A stretch of 64,000 bases of DNA from contig NZ_FNGC01000011.1 of the NCBI RefSeq assembly GCF_900102785.1, positions 1 through 64,000 of the forward strand, written 5' to 3'. Made by a program: the position numbers and the translations under genes. Source of the DNA: Arthrobacter sp. ok362 (GTDB taxonomy: Bacteria > Actinomycetota > Actinomycetes > Actinomycetales > Micrococcaceae). A model generated the notes under the pieces. It saw only the letters and a program-made list of their open reading frames with translations. It made no database searches and had not been told where the DNA came from. Of the stretch, positions 50,744 to 60,930 are shown one piece after another; the first letter of the stretch is position 1, and each line of letters opens with the position of its first letter.

Positions 50744-52984
50744 ATGAAAACGACTTCGCCCACGACGACGAGCGTCCCGTTCTGGCTGCGTTGGCTGGTT
50801 CCCGCCGTGCTCGTCGTGGCCTGGCTGGCTGTTGCCGGCGTCGGTGGCCCGACATTCGGCCGCTTGAGTGAGGTGTCATCAAACGACCAGGCATCATTCC
50901 TGCCCGCCGGGGCGGAGGCCACCGAGGCCGCGGACTGGCAGGCCAAGTTCCGGGACTCCAAGGAGATCCCCGCAGTGATCGTGGTTGAGAGCGACTCCGC
51001 CTTCACCCCGGCCCAGCTCCGCGAGGCCGCGGCGCTCAAGGGCAGGCTGGAGGCCCTGCAGGCCGGCAGCACGGTGATCGGCCCCATCCCCTCCGGGGAC
51101 GCCAAGGCAGTCCAGTTCGTGGTGCCCATTCCTTCCTCTGCGGAGGTGAAGACGGTAGTCAAGGAGTTGCGCAACGAGGTGCAGGGGTCCGCGCCCGCAG
51201 GAATGCGGACGTTCGTTACCGGGCCGGCCGGGCTCACGGCGGACCTGGTTAGTGCCTTTGCCGGAATTGACGGCATCCTGCTGCTCGTGGCCCTCGGGGC
51301 CGTGTTCCTGATCCTGCTGATCGTCTACCGTTCCCTGCTGCTGCCCGTCATGGTGCTGTTCACGTCCGTGTTCGCGCTGTGCGCCGCGATCCTGCTGGTG
51401 TTCGGCATGGCGAAGGCCGGCTGGATCCAGCTGAACGGCCAAAGCCAGGGCATCCTGTCCATCCTGGTGATCGGCGCGGCCACCGACTACGCCCTGCTGT
51501 ACGTGGCACGGTTCCGCGAAGCCCTGACCCACACCACCGACCGGACGGCCGCCGCCCTCACCGCATGGAAGGCGGCCTGGGCGCCGATCCTGGCCTCCGG
51601 CGCCACCGTGATCATCGCACTGCTCTGCCTGCTCTTCTCCGACCTCAACTCCAACAAGGCCCTCGGCCCCGTGGCGGCGGCGGGCATCCTATGCGCGCTG
51701 TTCGCGGCCCTGACCCTGCTGCCGGCGCTGATGGCGCTGCTGGGCAGGGCGGCGTTCTGGCCGTTCCGGCCCAAGCTGCTGCCCGAAACCCAGCGGGAAC
51801 CGGAACTGGTCACCGGGCTGGAGGGCCAGAAGGGGCTGTGGCGGGCCACCGGCTCGCTGGTTGCCCGCCGGCCGCGCACCGTCTGGGTTGCCTCGGTCCT
51901 GCTGCTCCTGGTAGCCGGTGCCGGCATCCTGCAGCTCAAGGCCAATGGCGTGGCCCAGACTGACGTGATCCTCACCGCCTCCAACGCCGTCGACGGACAA
52001 GATGCCCTGGGCCGGCACTTCGACGCCGGGTCCGGCAGTCCGGCGGTGATCGTGGCCGACCAGGCAAAGGCCCAGGAGGTGCTGGATCGGGTCAAGGCGA
52101 GCAACGGCGTCGGGGGCGCCTATCTGCTGGCCGATGGCGGCGTCCCCATCATGACCGGCGCCCCGGCAAATCCGGCCAACCCCAGTGCCCCCGCGGCCCC
52201 GGCGGCCCGGGACGGGAAGGTCCTTATCAACGCGACGCTGAACTACGCTGCCGACTCCACTGAGGCGGAAAACATTGTGGCGTCGCTCCGCCAGGAACTG
52301 AAGAAGATTGACGGTGGCGTGTTGGTCGGTGGGGTGACGGCGACCGCCCTGGACACCAACACCACGGCCCAGCGTGACCTCGTCACCATCATCCCGGTGG
52401 TCCTGGGCGTGATTCTGGTGATCCTCATGCTGCTGCTGCGCTCGGTGCTAGCGCCGGTCCTGCTGGTCGCCTCCGTGGTCCTGTCCTACGCGGCGGCGAT
52501 GGGCGTCTCCGCCTTCGTGTTCAACAACGTCTTCGGTTTCCCGGGGGCGGATGCAACGGTGCCCCTGTTCGGTTTCGTCTTCCTCGTGGCACTGGGCGTT
52601 GACTACAACATCTTCCTGATGAGCCGGGTCCGGGAGGAATCCCTCAAGCACGGCACCCGGCCCGGCATCCTGCGCGGCCTCGGCGTGACAGGTGGGGTCA
52701 TCACCTCGGCCGGGGTGGTCCTCGCCGCCACCTTCGCGGCCCTGGGCGTCATTCCGATCATGTTCCTGGTGCAGCTCGCCTTCATCGTCGCGTTCGGCGT
52801 CTTGCTGGACACGGTGCTGGTCCGCTCCCTGCTGGTGCCCGCGCTGGCCTACGACATCGGCCCCCGGCTCTGGTGGCCCGGCAGCCTCGGCCGGCCCGGG
52901 AACGATGCCGCCGCCCGCGACGCTCTGACCTCCCGGCGGGCGCCCTCCCTGCCTGCGGCAAATGAGGAGGCCGGAGTCCGCTAG
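50744..52984 (+). CDS. MMPL-family RND transporter
   Basis: 746 residues from ATG 50744 (AGAAGGA upstream). One N-terminal helix, a large periplasmic loop, then five helices, a second helix-loop-helix set in the same order: the duplicated RND/MmpL layout with 12 helices. Proton-relay Asp-Tyr pairs are present in both halves: VIGAATDYALLYVARFREAL and FLVALGVDYNIFLMSRVREE. VLVDTVLVRSLLVPAL-like ending (LLDTVLVRSLLVPAL) is typical. It exports lipids, drugs or other hydrophobic compounds using protons. A divergent MarR gene suggests induced efflux. Confidence 0.92.
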   Translation: MKTTSPTTTSVPFWLRWLVPAVLVVAWLAVAGVGGPTFGRLSEVSSNDQASFLPAGAEATEAADWQAKFRDSKEIPAVIVVESDSAFTPAQLREAAALKGRLEALQAGSTVIGPIPSGDAKAVQFVVPIPSSAEVKTVVKELRNEVQGSAPAGMRTFVTGPAGLTADLVSAFAGIDGILLLVALGAVFLILLIVYRSLLLPVMVLFTSVFALCAAILLVFGMAKAGWIQLNGQSQGILSILVIGAATDYALLYVARFREALTHTTDRTAAALTAWKAAWAPILASGATVIIALLCLLFSDLNSNKALGPVAAAGILCALFAALTLLPALMALLGRAAFWPFRPKLLPETQREPELVTGLEGQKGLWRATGSLVARRPRTVWVASVLLLLVAGAGILQLKANGVAQTDVILTASNAVDGQDALGRHFDAGSGSPAVIVADQAKAQEVLDRVKASNGVGGAYLLADGGVPIMTGAPANPANPSAPAAPAARDGKVLINATLNYAADSTEAENIVASLRQELKKIDGGVLVGGVTATALDTNTTAQRDLVTIIPVVLGVILVILMLLLRSVLAPVLLVASVVLSYAAAMGVSAFVFNNVFGFPGADATVPLFGFVFLVALGVDYNIFLMSRVREESLKHGTRPGILRGLGVTGGVITSAGVVLAATFAALGVIPIMFLVQLAFIVAFGVLLDTVLVRSLLVPALAYDIGPRLWWPGSLGRPGNDAAARDALTSRRAPSLPAANEEAGVR

Positions 52985-53009
52985 GCGGAACCGAATGCCG
53001 CAGCCGCCG

Positions 53010-53972
53010 TCACTGTCCCTGGTCCCCCCACCAGGCGACGGTGGCGGCGGCTGCTTCGTGCAGCGGGGTCGGCCTGAGCCCCAGGGCGGCCTGGCTTGCG
53101 GCGGACTCCATCACGAACGGTTGCTGGAACTGATACAGCGTCTCTGCCAGTTCCCGCATGTCGGGGGAAAAGACCCCCATCCCCCGCATCGCCCAGCCGG
53201 GGAGCGCCGTGACACGCGGGGCCCGGGCCCCGGCCGCCTTGGCGAATGCCCCCGCGATCTCGCGCTGGGTCAGCGCGGGTCCGGTGGGTGCATGCCACAC
53301 CCGGTTCCACACCTGCGGCCTGTCCGCCGCCGCGATCATGGCGGCCGCGAGGTCCGGAACGTACGTGAAGGAATGCGGCTGGTCCGCCCGTCCGACCACC
53401 ATCAGGGATTTGCCCGCCAGTACCGGCTTCACCATGCGCTCGCCGGAATGCGCCCCGCGGACCCTGGGCCCGAAGAAATCGCTCGCCACCACGCTCACCG
53501 TGGCGGTGGTGGATGCCGCGCGGGCCTTCAGAAGTGCCGTCCGGATGCCGCGCTTGCCGCCGTGCGCCTCCCGCGGGCCCTGCTCGGTCATCGGCCGTTC
53601 CGGTGCGCTGTAGGAGTAGAGGCTTTCCGGGAAGACCACGACGGCGCCTGCCGCCCCGGCCGCGGCGAGCACGTTCTGCTCGGCGGCCGGCAGTTCCTTG
53701 GCCCACACGTCGGCGTTGTACCGCGAGCCGTGGATGCAGTGGAAGACCGCCGTGGCGCCGTGGAAAGCCTCGTCGAGCCGGTCAGGCTCCGACACATCAA
53801 TCGACAATTTTTCGACCAGCGGGTGGGCGGGACCGCTTCCGGACCTCGTCAGGATGCGCACGCGGTGGCCCGCCGCGGCCAGCTGTTCCGCGACGGTCCA
53901 GCCCACCGGGCCGGCCCCTGTGACGACATAGAGGCTGGACGATTGGCGCCCGGAGGCAACGGGTTGGGACAT
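53010..53972 (-). CDS. NAD(P)-binding epimerase/reductase-like protein
   Basis: 320 residues from ATG 53972; the alternative ATG at 53978 touches the ribosome site AAAGGAG, so the second is better spaced. N-terminal LYVVTGAGPVGWTVAEQLAAAGHRV is a Rossmann dinucleotide motif; ATAVFHCIHGSRYNA and AVVVFPESLYSYSAPERPMTE follow as in atypical extended SDRs or isoflavone-reductase-like proteins. The usual YxxxK is not obvious, so catalysis is uncertain. It is divergent from a TetR gene with operator-like repeats between. Confidence 0.82.
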   Translation of the reverse strand: MSQPVASGRQSSSLYVVTGAGPVGWTVAEQLAAAGHRVRILTRSGSGPAHPLVEKLSIDVSEPDRLDEAFHGATAVFHCIHGSRYNADVWAKELPAAEQNVLAAAGAAGAVVVFPESLYSYSAPERPMTEQGPREAHGGKRGIRTALLKARAASTTATVSVVASDFFGPRVRGAHSGERMVKPVLAGKSLMVVGRADQPHSFTYVPDLAAAMIAAADRPQVWNRVWHAPTGPALTQREIAGAFAKAAGARAPRVTALPGWAMRGMGVFSPDMRELAETLYQFQQPFVMESAASQAALGLRPTPLHEAAAATVAWWGDQGQ

Positions 53973-53993
53973 TTCCATCTCCTTTGAAATTGC

Positions 53994-54076
53994 GAGAGCA
54001 GCGCTCTCCCATTCAGGATGCGACGCCGGCGTGGCAAAGTCAAGAGCGGTGCTCACGTTTGTTGACAGTGCTCTTG
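53994..54076. promoter_or_regulatory. Three related GAGAGC/GCTC operator-like sites
   Basis: GAGAGC-AGC-GCTCTC (53994-54008) is a perfect palindrome. AAGAGC-GGT-GCTCAC (54042-54056) is a near copy. GTGCTCTTG at about 54068-54076 is a third half-match in reverse. All lie between the divergent epimerase and TetR genes. Three sites of this size fit a TetR dimer target. Confidence 0.6.
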
Positions 54077-54095
54077 TTTGTGAAATGCTGGACTC

Positions 54096-54896
54096 ATGCC
54101 AGAAGACAGGATTGAAACCGGGATTGAAGCTGATGTTGATACTGGCATTGATACTGTTCCAGCTGCCGCGGTTTCTCGGCCCCGCACCCCGCGGGAGCGT
54201 GCCCGGGCCCAGACCGTCGCCGATATTGTCCGGCTGGGCCGGGAGCACCTGGCGTTGCACGGGGCCGCCGCTCTCTCCCTCCGAGCCGTGGCCCGCGATC
54301 TCGGCGTCGTCTCCTCGGCGGTCTACCGCTATGTGGAGAACCGGGAGGAGCTGCTGACCCTTCTCCTGATTGATGCGTACAGCGAGCTGGGCGATGAAGT
54401 GGACGCCGCCGTCGTGGCGGTGCCGGAAGCCGATTTCGGCGGCCGCTTTGCGGCCCTGGGCCGCGCGGTGCGGGACTGGGCGCTGCGCGAACCCTCCCGC
54501 TACGCCCTGCTCTTCGGCAGTCCGGTGCCCGGCTACCAGGCCCCGGCCGAGCGGACCACCGGTCCCGGCACCAGGGTGATCACTGCCCTCATTGGAATCC
54601 TCGACGGCGCCTTCCGGGCCGGGCGACTTGCCGCGACGGGCCGGCGGAGTCCTGCCGTGGCCGCCGGGCTGGCCGGGGATCTGGCGAAAATCCGGGCCGA
54701 GTTCGGCCTGGCGGTGCCGGACGACCTCTTGGCCCGCGGCGCGCTGGCCTGGACCTCACTCTTCGGCGCCGTCAGCTTCGAAGTCTTCGGCCAGTACGGC
54801 GCCGACACATTCACTGCCAGGGAGGAGCTCTTTGGCCACCACCTCGCTGTGCTGGCCGACGTCGCCGGGCTGCCGCCGGCCGGCGCTGCCCTATGA
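54096..54896 (+). CDS. TetR/AcrR-family regulator with WHG-type C-terminal domain
   Basis: 266 residues. HTH (about 40-85): VADIVRLGREHLALHGAAALSLRAVARDLGVVSSAVYRYVENREELLTLLL. The C-terminal part (FAALGRAVRDWALREPSRYALLFGSPVPGYQAP) is the pattern of TetR_C_33/WHG domains. The first 30 residues are acidic and low in complexity (IETGIEADVDTGIDT). It probably represses itself and the divergent NAD-epimerase gene through the palindromes between them. Ligand unknown. Confidence 0.9.
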   Translation: MPEDRIETGIEADVDTGIDTVPAAAVSRPRTPRERARAQTVADIVRLGREHLALHGAAALSLRAVARDLGVVSSAVYRYVENREELLTLLLIDAYSELGDEVDAAVVAVPEADFGGRFAALGRAVRDWALREPSRYALLFGSPVPGYQAPAERTTGPGTRVITALIGILDGAFRAGRLAATGRRSPAVAAGLAGDLAKIRAEFGLAVPDDLLARGALAWTSLFGAVSFEVFGQYGADTFTAREELFGHHLAVLADVAGLPPAGAAL

Positions 54897-54987
54897 ACCA
54901 GGTTCCCCTGTTGCCCCGCCGTGGCGCTCGATAGACTGCCCCTGCGCCCGCACGGGCGCGCCAGATGCGTCCAGGAAGGATCCATCC

Positions 54988-55425
54988 ATGTCTGAAGAGA
55001 CCAGGCCTGAAGAGAACACACCGGAAGAGAATGTCCCCGGAAAAGCGGCGCCCCAGAACGTCGATGCCGCTCCGGCGGAAGATGAAGCAGAGGCCGCGGC
55101 ACCAGAGGGGCAGTATGTCGAGGGCGACTACGGCTCCGCCGGCACGGCAGGCGAAGTCCCGCCCACGGCCATCGAGGGGGAGTACGCGGCGGGGGACTAC
55201 GGCAACGCCGGCGTGGCCGGAGCGGCCGTCGTCGGCGACGTGGAAGGCGACTATCCCGAGGGTGACTACGGCGAGGGCGGGGTCTCCGGTGAGCCCGGTC
55301 TCGCCGAGGAGGGGGAGTACCCCGAAGGCGACTACGGGACCGCCGGAACGTCCCGCCCCCAGCAGACCGGCCGGCCGGCAGCAGGAGAGGCTGCCGACGA
55401 CGACGACGCGCGGGGCGGCAACTAG
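54988..55425 (+). CDS. Acidic repeat protein with G-x-Y-x-x-GDYG units
   Basis: 145 residues, ATG 54988 with AAGGA upstream. After a Glu/Pro-rich leader it has four repeats of about 15 to 30 residues spacing: GQYVEGDYGSAGTAG, GEYAAGDYGNAGVAG, GDYPEGDYGEGGVSG and GEYPEGDYGTAGTS. The tail is DDDDARGGN. It is strongly acidic, with no signal peptide or membrane helix, and is likely unstructured. I know no function. It precedes the heat-shock operon but is separated from it by a 340-bp regulatory region. Confidence 0.75.
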   Translation: MSEETRPEENTPEENVPGKAAPQNVDAAPAEDEAEAAAPEGQYVEGDYGSAGTAGEVPPTAIEGEYAAGDYGNAGVAGAAVVGDVEGDYPEGDYGEGGVSGEPGLAEEGEYPEGDYGTAGTSRPQQTGRPAAGEAADDDDARGGN

Positions 55426-55472
55426 CGCAAAGGAAGCTGGCGGGACCAGCCGGCGCGGGCGTCGGCACGGGT

Positions 55473-55525
55473 CTGTGCACAGGTGGTCTGCGGCACGGGC
55501 CTGTGCACAGGTGATCTGTGCACAG
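55473..55525. repeat. Three CTGTGCACAG palindromes
   Basis: CTGTGCACAG occurs at 55473-55482, 55501-55510 and 55516-55525, the first two inside a longer direct repeat (CGGCACGGGYCTGTGCACAG). They lie between the acidic repeat gene and the dnaK promoter. Confidence 0.7.
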
Positions 55526-55624
55526 GTTCGCGCAGGGCGAAATGGTGCCCGGGAGGCGACCGAGGGGCTGCTGGAATCCGGGGAATCTAGGCTGCGATGA
55601 GCGGCCGCGGCCCGGATGCGGAGC

Positions 55625-55701
55625 AAAGTTGAGTCGATGTCGCTCAACTTTGAATTGACATATGTCCGCGTCTGGGTAAAGTTGAGTGTAGATCGCTCAA
55701 T
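55625..55701 (+). promoter_or_regulatory. dnaK promoter with two HAIR (HspR) operators
   Basis: GTTGAGT-CGATGTC-GCTCAAC (55628-55648) and GTTGAGT-GTAGATC-GCTCAAT (55681-55701) match the HAIR consensus CTTGAGT-N7-ACTCAAG closely. Between them TTGACA (55655-55660) and TAAAGT (55677-55682, 16-bp spacing) make a plausible sigma-A-type promoter whose -10 overlaps the second operator. HspR, encoded last in the operon, should bind here with DnaK as co-repressor. Confidence 0.88.
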
Positions 55702-55768
55702 AACGGTCGGACCCGTTGTGGTCCGCGGCCATCTCCGCAAGATTCCAAGGAAAGTAAGGAAGCAATCC

Positions 55769-57631
<1,863 letters not shown>

Positions 57632-57633
57632 TC

Positions 57634-58326
57634 ATGCCGCACCACGGTAACGAAGAAGAGCACGGTTCTTCCGAGAGCCAGCGCGACGCCGAACAGCAGG
57701 AGAACGAGCAGCAGAAGCCGGTGATCCACGACCACCGCAAGGTTGATCCGAAGACCGGCCAGGCCCGCCACCCCGGCCAGGAGCACGCCGGTGGTGCGGA
57801 CTCCGGTGCTGAGGATTCCCGTTCCGGGGATGCCCTGTCCCAGGCGGAGGACATCCTCAACAGCGTTGAGGTGCCCGCCGCCGAATCGGTAGCCCAGGGT
57901 GCGCCCGGTGCCGTCGAGGCGGACGAGCTCAGGGATGACCTTCGCCGTCTGCAGGCCGAGTACGTCAACTACCGCAAGCGGGTCGAGCGCGACCGCGCCG
58001 TGGCGGGCGAGATGGCCGTCATCGGCGTCCTGAACGCGCTGCTGCCGGTACTAGACGACGTCGACGCCGCCCGCCAGCACGGCGACCTCGCGGACGGCCC
58101 TTTCGCCGCGATCGCCGCCAAACTGGAGGCTGCGCTGAAAACGTACGGACTGGTCCGCATAGATGAGACCGGAGTGGAGTTCGATCCGACCATCCACGAG
58201 GCCCTCATCCAGCAGCCCGGCACGGATATCGAAATCGACACCGTCAGCCAGGTGCTGCGCTCGGGCTACAAGTCCGGCGACCGCGTCCTCCGCGCAGCCC
58301 AGGTGATTGTGGCGGTTCCGGCGTAG
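57634..58326 (+). CDS. grpE: Nucleotide exchange factor GrpE
   Basis: 230 residues. The first ~90 are charged, Glu/Gln-rich and unstructured. The GrpE domain has a long coiled coil (ELRDDLRRLQAEYVNYRKRVERDR), the hinge EMAVIGVLNALLPVLDDVDAARQHGDL and the C-terminal beta part GVEFDPTIHEALIQQPG and VLRSGYKSGDRVLRAAQVIV. It exchanges ADP on DnaK. Start ATG 57634 is 2 bp after dnaK. Confidence 0.96.
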   Translation: MPHHGNEEEHGSSESQRDAEQQENEQQKPVIHDHRKVDPKTGQARHPGQEHAGGADSGAEDSRSGDALSQAEDILNSVEVPAAESVAQGAPGAVEADELRDDLRRLQAEYVNYRKRVERDRAVAGEMAVIGVLNALLPVLDDVDAARQHGDLADGPFAAIAAKLEAALKTYGLVRIDETGVEFDPTIHEALIQQPGTDIEIDTVSQVLRSGYKSGDRVLRAAQVIVAVPA

Positions 58327-58348
58327 TTGTCGCCTTCGGCGCTACGCC

Positions 58349-58402
58349 GGATAGGGGGCGGTGCCCGCTTCGCGGTGCCATCCACACCGCCGCCCCCTAT
58401 CC
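58349..58402. repeat. 13-bp inverted repeat after grpE
   Basis: GGATAGGGGGCGG (58349-58361) and CCGCCCCCTATCC (58390-58402) are perfect complements across a 28-base loop. It could be a partial terminator that lowers dnaJ and hspR expression. Confidence 0.6.
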
Positions 58403-58455
58403 CGCCTCCGCGCCAGCGCGTTGCTCGCCTAAAGTGAGTTGACAACCAGCGCGAA

Positions 58456-58558
58456 GCAGATGATGGGCCCCGGGAGTGGCATCGGGCCTGTCGGAGCGTG
58501 GTGGCTTGGTCCGTAAGGACCAAGCCACCACGCGAAGGGGCGGGGGCCCATCACCTGC
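58456..58558. repeat. Nested palindrome between grpE and dnaJ
   Basis: The inner hairpin CGTGGTGGCTTGGTCC-GTAA-GGACCAAGCCACCACG (58497-58532) is a perfect 16-bp stem with a GNRA-type loop. The outer arms GCAGATGATGGGCCCC (58456-58471) and GGGGCCCATCACCTGC (58543-58558) match at 15 of 16. Together they form an about 100-base cruciform-like structure directly before the dnaJ ribosome site. Confidence 0.75.
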
Positions 58559-58595
58559 GAAGCGCACTCTGCACGACTTTTGAAAGGAAACGCCA

Positions 58596-59579
58596 TTGGC
58601 TAGCCAGGACTGGGTGGACAAGGACTTCTACAAAATCCTTGGTGTCGCCAAGGACGCTTCCGACGCCGACATCAAGAAGGCCTACCGCAAACTTGCCCGG
58701 CAGCACCACCCGGACCGGAACGCGGGGGATACGGCGTCGGAGAAGAAGTTCAAGGACATCTCTGAGGCGTATTCGGTGCTCTCCGATCCCGATGAGCGCC
58801 AGCAGTATGATGCCATCCGGGCCATGGGTGGCGGCGCACGCTTTGCCCCCGGCGGAAGCGGCGGGGCTGCCGGCGGAGCCGGCTTCGAGGACCTCTTCGG
58901 CGGGCTTTTCACCGGCGGCGGGGGGCGCCATTCCGGCGGCTACAGCACGGCCGGCGGTATTCCGCCCGAGTTCGCAGATCTCTTCGGCGGCGGCGGATTT
59001 GGCGGCGGGGGCCAGTCCTTCCAGCGCGCTCCGCAGAAGGGCGCGGACCGCACCGCGTCCACCTCGATCTCGTTTGCCGGGTCAATCCGCGGCACCACGA
59101 TCGGCCTGCGTGAACCGGACGGTGAGGTCATCGACGTCCGCATCCCGGCCGGCATCAAGGACGGACAAAAGGTCCGCGTCCGCGGCAAGGGGCAGTACGC
59201 TGCCGCCGGTAACGGCGACCTCATGGTCACCGTATCGGTGAAGCCGCATGAGTTCTACGTCCGCGACGGCGACAACCTCCGGATCCATGTCCCGGTCTCC
59301 TTCCCGGAGGCGGTCCTGGGCGCCGATATCGAGGTTCCGACGATCGACGGCGACAAGGTCAAGGTCAGGGTTCCCGCAGGGACGCCCTCGGGCCGCACGC
59401 TGCGCGTCAAGGGCCATGGCGTGAAGCACGCCAAAGCCACCGGCGATCTGCTGGTGACAATCGACGTCGCTGTTCCGCGGAGGCTGAACAAGGAAGCGGA
59501 GGAGGCCGTGAAGGCCTTCGCCTCGGCGACCGCCGACGAGGACGTCCGCGCGGGCCTGGCAGCCAAGGCCCGGCTCTAG
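58596..59579 (+). CDS. dnaJ: DnaJ-family co-chaperone without zinc finger
   Basis: 327 residues, TTG start with GAAAGGA. J-domain (about 8-75): [33 protein letters not shown] with HPD. A Gly/Phe-rich region follows ([32 protein letters not shown]). The four CxxCxGxG zinc repeats of classical DnaJ are missing; the C-terminal substrate-binding domain begins soon after ([42 protein letters not shown]). It is thus CbpA-like in architecture, as is common for the dnaJ1 gene in this operon. Stimulates DnaK. Confidence 0.95.
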   Translation: MASQDWVDKDFYKILGVAKDASDADIKKAYRKLARQHHPDRNAGDTASEKKFKDISEAYSVLSDPDERQQYDAIRAMGGGARFAPGGSGGAAGGAGFEDLFGGLFTGGGGRHSGGYSTAGGIPPEFADLFGGGGFGGGGQSFQRAPQKGADRTASTSISFAGSIRGTTIGLREPDGEVIDVRIPAGIKDGQKVRVRGKGQYAAAGNGDLMVTVSVKPHEFYVRDGDNLRIHVPVSFPEAVLGADIEVPTIDGDKVKVRVPAGTPSGRTLRVKGHGVKHAKATGDLLVTIDVAVPRRLNKEAEEAVKAFASATADEDVRAGLAAKARL

Positions 59580-59594
59580 GAACGGGAGCCAGCC

Positions 59595-60017
59595 ATGGGC
59601 ATCGACTTCGATCAGCCGATCTTCGTCATCTCCGTTGCCGCCGAACTGGCGGACATGCACCCGCAGACACTGCGCCAGTACGACCGGATGGGCATCGTCT
59701 CGCCCAGCCGCGCCCCGGGCAAGTCCCGGCGCTACTCGCAGCGGGATGTGAACATGCTCCGCGAAGTCCAGCGGCTCTCCCAGGAGGGGGTCTCGCTGGA
59801 GGGCATCAAGCGGATCCTGCAGCTGGAAAACCAGGTGGCCGCCCTGCAGCGCCGGGTCAGTGAACTGACTGAGGAGCTGGGCCGGCGCCGTCAGGGAGCC
59901 GATTCGCGGATCTTTGCAGCCGGAACTGCCGGCGACGTCGTTAGCCTGGCCCGCGGCAAGCGTCCGCAGGCGCGGTCGCAGGCGCTGGTGGTGTGGCGAC
60001 CGCGAGGCATCGATTAG
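59595..60017 (+). CDS. hspR: MerR-type heat-shock repressor HspR
   Basis: 140 residues, GGGAG before ATG 59595. N-terminal MerR winged helix: FVISVAAELADMHPQTLRQYDRMGIVSPSRAPGKSRRYSQRDVNMLREVQRL, the HspR signature including MHPQTLRQYDR. A coiled coil (GIKRILQLENQVAALQRRVSELTEEL) serves dimerisation. It binds the HAIR sites upstream of dnaK and represses the operon together with DnaK. A long hairpin follows immediately. Confidence 0.96.
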   Translation: MGIDFDQPIFVISVAAELADMHPQTLRQYDRMGIVSPSRAPGKSRRYSQRDVNMLREVQRLSQEGVSLEGIKRILQLENQVAALQRRVSELTEELGRRRQGADSRIFAAGTAGDVVSLARGKRPQARSQALVVWRPRGID

Positions 60018-60018
60018 G

Positions 60019-60063
60019 ACAACAGCTGTGCCCGGGACCAATGGTCCCGGGCACAGCTGTTGT
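60019..60063 (+). terminator. Terminator of the heat-shock operon
   Basis: A perfect 21-bp stem from 60019-60039 (core AGCTGTGCCCGGGACC) and 60043-60063 with a 3-base AAT loop, starting 2 bp after the hspR stop, followed by TTGC. Confidence 0.85.
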
Positions 60064-60092
60064 TGCGGACGGCGAGGTGCTGCCGGTGGCGC

Positions 60093-60215
60093 CTACTTGC
60101 CGGCTGCGATGATCTCGTCGACGGCGGCGCGTTTGCGCTTTCCCCAGGTTCCCGCGTGAGAAGGGCCGCGATGAGCCCGATGGCTCCGCAGCCCATGTAG
60201 GCCAAGTAGCCGCAG
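60093..60215 (-). pseudogene. Decayed 3' end of an MFS transporter
   Basis: Two minus-strand frames together read like the last helix and tail of a permease: GYLAYMGCGAIGLIAALLTREP in one frame, then GTWGKRKRAAVDEIIAAGK and a TAG at 60093-60095 in another. The switch lies near 60150, which implies a frameshift. MHS-type transporters often end in ...ALLTRETWGKxxRAAVDEIIAAGK-like tails. No start or upstream body remains, so this looks like a remnant. Nothing else is recognised in 60216-60531. Confidence 0.55.
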
Positions 60216-60531
60216 GAGCGAACTGAGTACACCGGAACCCAAACAGGTAACCGGCCATCCGATAGTCGGGTACCTGATTTGCGTGACTTCATGCCCGTGC
60301 CGCGCGTTGAATTGGAGTGTCAGAAAAAGGCTGGCACGACGCTCACAGCTCCCACTGGAAGGTCTCACGGGAAGCCGGGGCGCAGAGCCAGCGCAGGAGC
60401 AGCGTAGACGCCGGGGGGCATCGCATGCATGATTCAGCCGAGTTTGATCCGTCCATTGTCGATTCCTCGCTGTCTGATCCACCACGGCCTTGTTGGTCCC
60501 GGCTGCGGCCGGCGACGTTGACGGGCACGCC

Positions 60532-60930
60532 GTGAGCCCGGGACTGCAGGCGGCCGTCCTGTTTGCCGGCTCGCTGCCGGGGCACGTCCTGATGTCCCTG
60601 GGACAGACCCTCGTGGTCGTATGCCTATGCTTCGACTTCGTCCGCGCAGTGTCCGTGCCGCGGTCCCACCGCCGCTACGTGGCCAACACCGCGTTCCGGA
60701 CACTTGCCCTGCCTTCCATCCTGATCATGGCGTTCAGTGTGCTCATCGATGCCGCCTCCGGCGCTTGGCCGGAAGTCGCCGCCGGAGTGTTCGTCATGGT
60801 TGCCGTGATCTTCCGGTGGCACCATGACACCGACGAGGACAGCTGGTGGAAGGGCAAAGGCAAGGCCTTGGGCCGTTGGCTCCGGGACCGGGCCGCCTCC
60901 GGGTCCATGGTGGCGCCGGCCACGGCGTGA
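60532..60930 (+). CDS. Hypothetical membrane protein
   Basis: 132 residues if GTG 60532 is used; a TTG at 60490 is possible. Three hydrophobic segments: GLQAAVLFAGSLPGHVLMSLGQTLVVVCLCFDF, FRTLALPSILIMAFSVLIDAA and WPEVAAGVFVMVAVIFRWH. The C-terminal part HHDTDEDSWWKGKGKALGRWLRDRAA is polar and basic. No family recognised. Start without good ribosome site, so the N-terminus is uncertain. Confidence 0.65.
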   Translation: MSPGLQAAVLFAGSLPGHVLMSLGQTLVVVCLCFDFVRAVSVPRSHRRYVANTAFRTLALPSILIMAFSVLIDAASGAWPEVAAGVFVMVAVIFRWHHDTDEDSWWKGKGKALGRWLRDRAASGSMVAPATA

